A stretch of 64,000 bases of DNA, taken from the NCBI GenBank assembly GCA_018268995.1, contig JAFDVL010000108.1, forward strand, positions 81,547 through 145,546, in the 5' to 3' direction. The position numbers and the translations under genes are program-made. This DNA is from Acidobacteriota bacterium. GTDB taxonomy: Bacteria > Acidobacteriota > Blastocatellia > RBC074. Below the pieces are notes generated by a model. It was given only the letters and a program-made list of their open reading frames with translations, did not search any database and was not told where the DNA came from. Positions 15,831-23,400 of this stretch are shown here, one piece after another (position 1 is the stretch's first letter; every line of letters begins with the position of its first letter).

Positions 15831-16769
15831 ATGACTGAGTTTTATCCCGTCTATCTTCAAACGCAGGCAGAGTTAGAACATCATTTTTCTGCGCTGCCTT
15901 TGCTTTCTTACCTCGCGCTCGATATTGAAACGGCGAATTGGTGGAAGCCTCAGGAAGAGCAAATTGCCATGCTGCAACTGGCGTATCGTGATTTGCAGGG
16001 AAACATCCAGGTCTTGCTGCTGGATGCGCAGGGAATGCAATCCTGGCAGCCCGTACAGCTTTTGCTGGAAGATGCAACCGTTCCCATCGCAATCCACAAC
16101 GCCAGCTTTGATGCCATCAAACTGCGCCAGCATTTCCGCATTCACGCTTATCCAATTCACGACACAATGCGGGCGGCGCGGCGGGCCGGAGCGCGACGCT
16201 ACTCGCTTGCCGCGCTGGTGCAACAACATTTCGGCGTCGAATTGGACAAGGCCGAGCAACAAAGTGATTGGAGCCGCCGCCCCTTTACTGCCAGCCAGCT
16301 CCGCTATGCGGCGAAAGACGCGGGCTATACGTTGTTGTTGTATGAACAGCAACGGGAATTAGGTCTGTCGGGAAGTTACACGCTACCCGCACAAACCGAA
16401 ATGCCGTTGTTGGCAGCGCCGCCGCAGATCGCTGAAGCTCCCGCTGCTGTTGACACTGTGGATTTGTCATTGCCGGAAGGCATCAGCCTGATCGGCCTGG
16501 CTGCGCTGGGACTGGTTGCGAAGAAGCCGCATTATTATTCGCCGAGCGCGCTGGTTGTGGCCATTGGCAATGAACGTAGCGGGTTGGCAGGGTGGATTGT
16601 TCGTGCTTTTCTTGGTGAAGACGCTGACATTGAAGAGGCGGACGCGCAACTTTCCATTGCCAATCTGATGGCCCAGGGGGTGATGACGCTGGATTCGTTT
16701 CGCCGCTGCGAGATTACCCCAGCCGGAGACGAATTATGGCAAAGGTGCAAAACAGCAGCCCGACTCTAA
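15831..16769 (+). CDS. RNase D-like 3'-5' exonuclease with non-canonical C-terminus
   Basis: 312 aa from ATG 15831 (MTEFYPVYLQ); the frame extends upstream into the palindromic repeat but without a translation signal. DEDDy exonuclease motifs: D31 and E33 (LALDIETAN), ExoII IHNASFDAIKL, and ExoIII with LRYAAKDAGYTLLLY. It likely trims structured RNA 3' ends or acts on DNA. RNase D proteins usually carry HRDC domains after the nuclease. Here the C-terminal 120 residues instead contain a winged-helix-like stretch (DSFRRCEITPAGDELWQRC) of unknown role. The gene sits alone, flanked on both sides by palindromic repeats. Confidence 0.8.
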   Translation: MTEFYPVYLQTQAELEHHFSALPLLSYLALDIETANWWKPQEEQIAMLQLAYRDLQGNIQVLLLDAQGMQSWQPVQLLLEDATVPIAIHNASFDAIKLRQHFRIHAYPIHDTMRAARRAGARRYSLAALVQQHFGVELDKAEQQSDWSRRPFTASQLRYAAKDAGYTLLLYEQQRELGLSGSYTLPAQTEMPLLAAPPQIAEAPAAVDTVDLSLPEGISLIGLAALGLVAKKPHYYSPSALVVAIGNERSGLAGWIVRAFLGEDADIEEADAQLSIANLMAQGVMTLDSFRRCEITPAGDELWQRCKTAARL

Positions 16770-16779
16770 AGGGCAAGCG

Positions 16780-16852
16780 ATGTACGACAGGCGGCTCGCC
16801 TGTCGCCGCTATGAATTTTCGGCCCGTGACAGGCGAGTCGCCTGTCGTACAT
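16780..16852. repeat. REP-like nested palindrome
   Basis: ATGTACGACAGGCGGCTCGC at the left and GCGAGTCGCCTGTCGTACAT at the right are near-perfect inverted copies. Each arm is itself palindromic (GACAGGCG..CGCCTGTC). This is the structure of a paired REP/REPIN element. It lies just after the exonuclease gene. Confidence 0.8.
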
Positions 16853-16934
16853 TGGGCAGCCCAAAATGCCATTGCTCTAAAGGAGGCGTATTGGTAGCCT
16901 GCGCCCTCCTTCACAGTCAGGCTTCCGCCTCAAC

Positions 16935-17405
16935 TTAGAGCCAGCGTCGAACCTGTTGGCAGTATGCTTCATATTTTTTGCCAAAGGCTTCTTTCAAATA
17001 ATCTTCTTCGCGCTGGATGACCGCCACCTGCAAAACAACAATGATGATGGGCAGCAATAACAGGAGCCAGAGAATGTTGGCAATCATCGCTGTCCCCAAA
17101 TACGCTGCCGTCAGCGCAACGTACATCGGATTGCGACTGAAACGATACGGGCCAGTCGTGACAATGAGTCTGGCAGGTTGATTCGGATAAATGCCAGTGC
17201 GATAGCGAAAGAACGTGAGCAGTGAAGTTGTCAGCATGACAATGCCGAACAGGAGTAATATCCAGCCGAGCACCAGCAGCACTCCGCGTTGTTCATTTGG
17301 AAGAATTGCGAGTGAGTAAGACCGATTTAGAATTAAGCCAAGGCTGAAGCCGAAGACGAATAAAATTGGAGGCGGAAACATCACTCCGGGCGATTTACGT
17401 GCCAT
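16935..17405 (-). CDS. Membrane methyltransferase of the isoprenylcysteine/phospholipid methyltransferase type
   Basis: 156 aa with four to five transmembrane segments (about 9-27, 39-62, 93-112, 113-133). The C-terminal signature of the ICMT/PEMT superfamily is clear: TTGPYRFSRNPMYVAL, then REEDYLKEAFGKKYEAYCQQVRRW, which form the SAM-binding end. Substrate unknown; such proteins in bacteria methylate lipids, small isoprenoids or unknown acceptors. The start at ATG 17405 follows TCTTCAGACAATG without a strong ribosome binding site. The gene for a holin-like membrane protein lies 54 bp upstream on the same strand. Confidence 0.85.
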   Translation of the reverse strand: MARKSPGVMFPPPILFVFGFSLGLILNRSYSLAILPNEQRGVLLVLGWILLLFGIVMLTTSLLTFFRYRTGIYPNQPARLIVTTGPYRFSRNPMYVALTAAYLGTAMIANILWLLLLLPIIIVVLQVAVIQREEDYLKEAFGKKYEAYCQQVRRWL

Positions 17406-17459
17406 TGTCTGAAGATTTTTCCTTTCGCATAGCGCTACGGTTTGGGTTTCATCGTTCGA

Positions 17460-17828
17460 TCAATCTTCCTTGTCTTCAAATAACCACGAAAGCACGCCGG
17501 AAACGATGCTGACGATCAACGCTCCTAAAAAGGCGGTGATAAAATCGTCCACGTGAAAGCCGACCTTGAAATAATGAACGGCGATATAAGAGGAAAGCCA
17601 GAAGGTAAAAGCGTTAATGACCAGCGTGAACAGCCCCAGCGTGAGAACGCGTATCGGGAAAGAAAAGAATTTCAGAACGGGGCGAATCACCAGATTGACG
17701 ATGCTCAAGATCAACGCCATCGCGGCATAAACAATCCATCCGTCACCGCGCACCCGAATCCCCGGCAGAAAATACGCCGCCGCGAACAGCGAGAGCATAA
17801 TGGCCGCAAATCGAATGATGAGATTCAT
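17460..17828 (-). CDS. Holin-like four-TM membrane protein (mycobacterial phage holin superfamily IV type)
   Basis: 122 aa with four hydrophobic helices (about 3-20, 30-46, 53-75, 92-115). The IVNLVIRPVLKFFSFPIRVLTLGLF stretch is split by the N-x-x-I-R-P-x-L motif that defines this widespread family. Despite the name, these are chromosomal membrane proteins with no proven lysis role, and no phage genes are nearby. Ends with an acidic FEDKED tail. Probably followed in the same transcript by the methyltransferase gene. Confidence 0.85.
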   Translation of the reverse strand: MNLIIRFAAIMLSLFAAAYFLPGIRVRGDGWIVYAAMALILSIVNLVIRPVLKFFSFPIRVLTLGLFTLVINAFTFWLSSYIAVHYFKVGFHVDDFITAFLGALIVSIVSGVLSWLFEDKED

Positions 17829-17935
17829 ATGACGCGATTATACATACGATGCGGCCATCGTAAACACAGGCGGCTCTGGAATCGCAGCGAGGATGCAGAT
17901 TTCTGAAGGGCACGCGTTCCTCAGAAGACTGCATT

Positions 17936-20353
17936 CTATTCAGATCGCAGCGCAATCATTGGGTCAACTTTGGTGGCTCGGCGCGCGGGTAAAAAACAGG
18001 CGGCCAGTGCAACTGCAATCAAGGTTACAGTAATGATGACTAACGTAATGGGGGCGCGGGTTGGCAACGTAGGAACTGCCATCATCAGCAATTGGCCAAC
18101 CGCATACGCACCGCCGATTCCAATCATTGCACCCAATAAAATCAGGCGTCCGCCTTTCCCTAACACTAACCACAACACATCTTTTTGCTGTGCGCCCAGC
18201 GCCAGACGAATTCCAATCTCACCAGTTCGTTGCACGACGGTGTAGGAGATAACGCCGTAAATTCCGATGGCGGCCAGCACCAAGCCCAGCGCCGCAAACG
18301 CACCCAGCAATGTGCCGAGCAGAGAGATGTTGCCCAAGCCCTGCTCCACCAAACTGCGTGCTGTGCGCAGGCGATGCACCGGTTGTGTCGGATCAAGTTC
18401 GGCTACGGTGCTGCGCAGTGTGTTGATTAATGCTTCCGGCGGAGTTGTTGTGCGCAAGGCAATCGTCACGCTATTTGTTGTGGATTGGGTGATTGGCCGG
18501 TATGCCTGAAAGCGCGTGTAGGGTTCGCCTAAATTCGCGGGAAAGGCAATGTCGCTGACAACACCTACGACCTCGTGCCAGTTCGGGTCATTCCCTGGTC
18601 TGCCAAGGCGTTTTCCCACGGCGTTTTCATTGGGCCAAAAGCGGCGCGCCGTCGTTTCGTTAATGATCACCACAGGCGGGCGATCATTGGTATCGCTGGC
18701 ATTAAATATGCGTCCCGCGATCAATCGAATCCCCAGTGTTTCAAAATAGCTGGGGCTGATCGGCTCAAAAAAGATTTCTGGCCACTGACCGGGCTGTGGC
18801 TCCGGTTGGCCTTCAATGCGGAACGAGCCGCTGCTATTAAATCCCCAGACGGCATTTGAATTGGAGAGGGAAATCTGTTGCACGCCCGGCAATGTACGAA
18901 GCTTTTCTTCAAGCTGACGATAGAACGCAAGCCGTTCCGGTGGCTTGGAATAATTGGCACCGCGCAATCCCAGTTGTGCCGTCAACAATCCATCCACCTG
19001 CCAGCCGGGATCAATTTGGGCAAACCGATACAGTCCGCGTAAAAACAGCCCTGCACCCGTTAGCAGCACCAAGGCAAAGGCGACTTCACCAATGATCAGC
19101 GCATGTCGCAAACGATGTTGCGAATGGCTGGCTGAGCCGCGCAGATTTTCTTTCAATGCGCGATTGACATTAGTACGTGAAGCCAGCCACGCCGGAACTG
19201 TCCCAAAAATCAGCCCTGTCAAAATAGAACACAGAAACGCGAAGCCAAACACGCGATAATCCAGCGTCACATTCGCGCCGGGCAATTCGGTGAACAATCG
19301 GCGACTGATGAATTCAACGCCCGCCACCGCAAACACCACACTTAACGCCCCACCAAGCAACGAGATCACTAAGCTTTCTGTGAGCGATTGCCGCAGCAAT
19401 CGAAACCGCCCTGCCCCTAATGCCGAGCGCACCGCAAATTCGCGTGCGCGTGTCGCTGTGCGAACCAACTGAAGATTTGCCAGATTGGCGCAGGCAATCA
19501 GCAACACGAAACCCGCAAGGCCAAACGTAAACCACATGACCTTACGTCCTGTGTCGTCCGACATTGAGCGTTGCAATGGTTCCAGTCGTAACCCCTCATT
19601 GCGCCTTTCGATATGCTCTTTCGCCATATTCGCGGCGAACGCGGTCATTGCTTCCTGCGCTTGTGCCTGTGTGACGCCGGGCTTTAAGCGCCCGAAGACA
19701 CGCAGGTAATTATTGCCGTGATTCTGTCGCTGCTCCGGCGACAGCGCCAAAGGCCGCCAGACATCCACCGTGCCCCATAACAACGGATGATCAAAGCCCG
19801 GCGGCATAACACCAATGACTTTGATATTCTCGCCATCCAGCCGCAATGTACGCCCCACGATGTTCGGATCGCCATTGAATCGCCGTTGCCAGAAACGGTC
19901 GCTGAGCACGACGACCTGATTTGCCCCTGGTTGATCTTCCTCCGCAGTGAACGCGCGCCCAACCGCTGCCTGCGCGCCTAAGGTCGGAAAGAAATCTGCC
20001 GTTACTCCCATGCCTTGCAAACGTTCTGCGGGCTGTCCTTCTTCGGCCAAATTCGGGCTGATGCCATTGAACGCAGCCATCCAGGCAAAAACACCACTCT
20101 TTTCGCGTTGCTCAGAAAAGCTCGCCCCCGAATGCGGCCAACTCTGCGAATGCGACGACGTGCGCCAGACACGCACTAATTGTTCTGAATGGGGGTAGGG
20201 CAGCGCGCGAAAGAGGTAGGTATTCAGGACGCTAAACATCGCCGTATTGGCCCCAATGCCAAGTGCCAGTGTGAGCACCGCGATGGCCGTAAAACCCTTA
20301 TTTTTAAGCAGCGTCCGCACGCTGTAACGCAGGTCTTGCCAAAGTGTTTGCAT
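17936..20353 (-). CDS. ABC transporter permease of the acidobacterial ADOP type (MacB/FtsX fold)
   Basis: 805 aa. Starts MQTLWQDLRYSVRTLLKNKG, the classic opening of these 'acidobacterial duplicated orphan permeases'. The first TM is at about 21-42, a periplasmic MacB_PCD domain at about 45-240, and an FtsX domain with three TMs at about 275-400. A short cytoplasmic turn and TM (about 418-440) lead to a second periplasmic domain and a second FtsX domain (about 685-800), ending ARRATKVDPMIALRSE. GGAGG lies 7 bases upstream of ATG. No ATPase partner gene is adjacent, as usual for this family. Likely role: export or mechanotransmission of an unknown substrate. Confidence 0.92.
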   Translation of the reverse strand: MQTLWQDLRYSVRTLLKNKGFTAIAVLTLALGIGANTAMFSVLNTYLFRALPYPHSEQLVRVWRTSSHSQSWPHSGASFSEQREKSGVFAWMAAFNGISPNLAEEGQPAERLQGMGVTADFFPTLGAQAAVGRAFTAEEDQPGANQVVVLSDRFWQRRFNGDPNIVGRTLRLDGENIKVIGVMPPGFDHPLLWGTVDVWRPLALSPEQRQNHGNNYLRVFGRLKPGVTQAQAQEAMTAFAANMAKEHIERRNEGLRLEPLQRSMSDDTGRKVMWFTFGLAGFVLLIACANLANLQLVRTATRAREFAVRSALGAGRFRLLRQSLTESLVISLLGGALSVVFAVAGVEFISRRLFTELPGANVTLDYRVFGFAFLCSILTGLIFGTVPAWLASRTNVNRALKENLRGSASHSQHRLRHALIIGEVAFALVLLTGAGLFLRGLYRFAQIDPGWQVDGLLTAQLGLRGANYSKPPERLAFYRQLEEKLRTLPGVQQISLSNSNAVWGFNSSGSFRIEGQPEPQPGQWPEIFFEPISPSYFETLGIRLIAGRIFNASDTNDRPPVVIINETTARRFWPNENAVGKRLGRPGNDPNWHEVVGVVSDIAFPANLGEPYTRFQAYRPITQSTTNSVTIALRTTTPPEALINTLRSTVAELDPTQPVHRLRTARSLVEQGLGNISLLGTLLGAFAALGLVLAAIGIYGVISYTVVQRTGEIGIRLALGAQQKDVLWLVLGKGGRLILLGAMIGIGGAYAVGQLLMMAVPTLPTRAPITLVIITVTLIAVALAACFLPARRATKVDPMIALRSE

Positions 20354-20453
20354 GTAATGTCCTCCAGAAAAGCAGGTATTTCCGGCTAGTCAGTGACATC
20401 AGCAAACAAGAAGTTTCAGCTGCTCTACATTTTATTGTATGGAAGACAGGAGA

Positions 20454-20486
20454 GGACGCGGATGAGCGTAACCTTCATCCGCGTCC
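20454..20486 (-). terminator. Hairpin terminator of the giant membrane protein gene
   Basis: A perfect 12-bp inverted repeat GGACGCGGATGA / TCATCCGCGTCC with a 9-base loop, 7 bases beyond the minus-strand stop at 20493, followed on that strand by a pyrimidine-rich tract (TCTCCTGTCTT). Confidence 0.7.
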
Positions 20487-20492
20487 GATTAA

Positions 20493-23400
20493 TTAGGCTT
20501 CCCAACTGCGCAACCCTTCGACCAGTCTTAACAACTCGGCCCGCTTTTTCTCAAACATTGCAAACAGCAAAATGATTGCCAGCCCCGCGATGATGCCTGT
20601 CACGTACCACAACCACGTCCAGCCAAAATTGGCCGATGCGTGCCAGATCATGCTGAGGATAGAGATCATCAAAAACGACGAGCCGAGGTACAGAAAGGCA
20701 CGCACACGCAACAGGATTCCGGCCAGCACGCCTGCCGCCGAAAGCAGCATCAACACCATCGGTTGCCAGGGCGAAAGCGCTACGCCGCGAATGAAAATCT
20801 CGGCGGTCGAGGAAACATAAATCACCGACAACGTGATGTAGCGCAGGTTCGTCATTTGCGTTGCCGTCAATCGCTCACGATTTAGATACGCGGCAATCAG
20901 GACGGAAATCGCGGCGGGCGTCAGCCACAACTGTGGTCGCTCCAGCAAACTGAAATTGTCCAGGCGGCTGAGGTAATACCAGAGCGATCCATTTGCCGCG
21001 AGGCACGCCATGAGGCTCACGCCAAACGAACTGCGCAGAATTGCCACAACTGCATACAGCATGCCGACCAATAACAACAGGCCCGAATAATCCACCTTTG
21101 ACGCCGCCAGCCAGAATCCAACGACCGGAAAGATCGGCAGGAAAAAGCCCGTGTTCAGCAACGGCTCGCCCAGCACGCGTTGCCCGCGACGACGGAACAA
21201 TTCGCCCAAGCCTACGCCAGCAAATGCCAGCACCATCACAACGAACGGCCAATAACGCGTGAAGAAGCCTGAAAACAGCCACGGCATCGTCAGGCGAATA
21301 TGCAGGAAGGTCAGCCCCAGCAACGCTTCTGAAGCGTAGACGTAATTCATTCGTCCGCGTTCCGAAAGCTGCAACGGATCGCTTTCGGAACGCACGGCAA
21401 AGTAAATCGCCTGCATACTCAAGCCAAACAAAATCACGGCGACGATCAGGATTGCGAACATCGGCATTGTGACGTGGCCTGCAAAAAGCTGTTCGGTAAT
21501 TTCGACCGCGAAAATACTGATCAATGCTAAGACTGCAATCGCGCTCAAAGGGCGCAACAAACGTCTAGCCGCGAGACTCCATTCCGGCGTGAATCGTTTA
21601 AGGCCCCAAAGACCAAGAAGTTCAACGAAGGCAACGGAAGCCAGCAAAACAAGAGTGAGGTGAGAAATGAGATTGGTCTCGGTTCCAGGCTGCAAAAATG
21701 CCCAGCCAAAAAATACGGCGCTGATAAATCCAATGCCAAACGTTGCTGTTTGCAGCCACGATTTGTTTGTTGCATCGCGTGCCAGCAGTGCAAACGATAA
21801 TGTTTGTAATGCAACTGCCACGGCAGCAAAAACGCGTTGATTCAGCAGATCAAAATGCAACACCATCCACCCGCTAACCCAGACGACAGCCAGAATCAAC
21901 AACGTATTCGCGTTGACCAGCCAGTTGCTGGCCGAGGCTTCACGACGCGGGATACCGAATGTGGCGGTCAAGTCAATCAGCCATTGTTTTTCAGCCCAGA
22001 GCCAACTGGTAAAGGCAATGTACACGGCTACGGTTATCGTGGCGGCAAAGGCCAATGAACGCGGCGCAAGATTGAACTGCCCTAATGTCATCCCCGCGAT
22101 AACCAGGCCCAGCAAATACAAGCCGCCGACCGCATACTTTGCTGTGGCATCCCACAAACTTATCACCATCAGCGCAACGGTCGTGGCGAGCGCTGCCCAA
22201 CCAAGACGAGAATTGGCTGTCGCCGTTTCTAGTGTGAAATCGCGAGCTAAGCCAATAAACACAGGGCCCGCAACCCCAAGCAGCGAAACAATGGATGCAA
22301 AATGATGGTACGGCGGCAGGCTGCTTTTCACCTCAGGCATCGTTTTACGCTCAAAGAAAAAGAGCGCAATTCCCACCAGTGAAAGCACGATCACATTCGC
22401 CGCGACGAATTCGAGCCAATAGGTTGGTGAGAACGAAAAGCGCGTGTAGCTATGCCAGACGCTGACCGCAGCATTGGCCAAAAATCCCGCAATGTAGAAA
22501 TAGTTTCGGCTGAGTGCCAGGCGCGCCAAACCAGTTGCCAGTAAGCTCAGTGCCACGAACGTTGCCACCGCCCACCACGGATTATTCGGATCGCCTGCCA
22601 GCGTCCGCGCCCCGAAAGCCAATGCCAGCGCCCCGAAAATATTGGTTAGCGCGATTGCCTCACGCGATGCAGTCGGCGCAACAAACGATTCGCCTTGCAG
22701 CGCTGATTGCGCCCTAAATCCTGCCAGCAACAGCAAGGCCGTGATCGTCAGCGCGGCGACCAGCATCGTGTGATAGCCGAGCCACGTGCCCAAATCCCAA
22801 CGGCTCAACGTGCAAGCCAGCATTACGCCGACCGCCAGCAATCCGATGGCCGCATTGGCCAGACTGAGCTTTACGTTTTGTAATCGCTTGAATGCTGCGA
22901 CGCAGGCTCCAGGCAAGATCAGCGCAAGCCAACCCCAGCCACTGCCCACAGCAATGCGACCTGCGCCGGGGAATGCGGGATTCATAAAGATTACTGCGCC
23001 CGCAATGCCAATCATCAAAAAGCTGAGCGCCGCGCCGATCATTACCTGAAATCGCAGCACCCAGTCTGCGGCAGAATTGTAAGCACTGGCATGTTTGCGA
23101 TGCCATACAATTGCGCCGAGCCAACACAAGGCAAATACAGCACTGGTAATGGCATTGATCTGGGCCAGCCGTACCCACGCGGCTTCATTCATTGCCGACA
23201 ATGTATTCAGAAAGGCGAGTGATGCCGAAAAGTTCAGCACGATGCCGCCCGCCAAGGCATAGCCGGATGAGTGTTCACGAATCGCGTGCCCGACCAAAAC
23301 AAGGGACAGAACGACTAAAGGAACCAGATACGAAACAATTCCGCCGAGGCGGGAAAAGAAAGACTCCGCAGGCACGCGAAACCCGCCGTTGCCAATCTGC

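Noticed and set aside
17460-17828. Holin-like gene as evidence of a prophage
   Set aside because: The family is widely chromosomal and no capsid, tail, integrase or lysin gene is near it.
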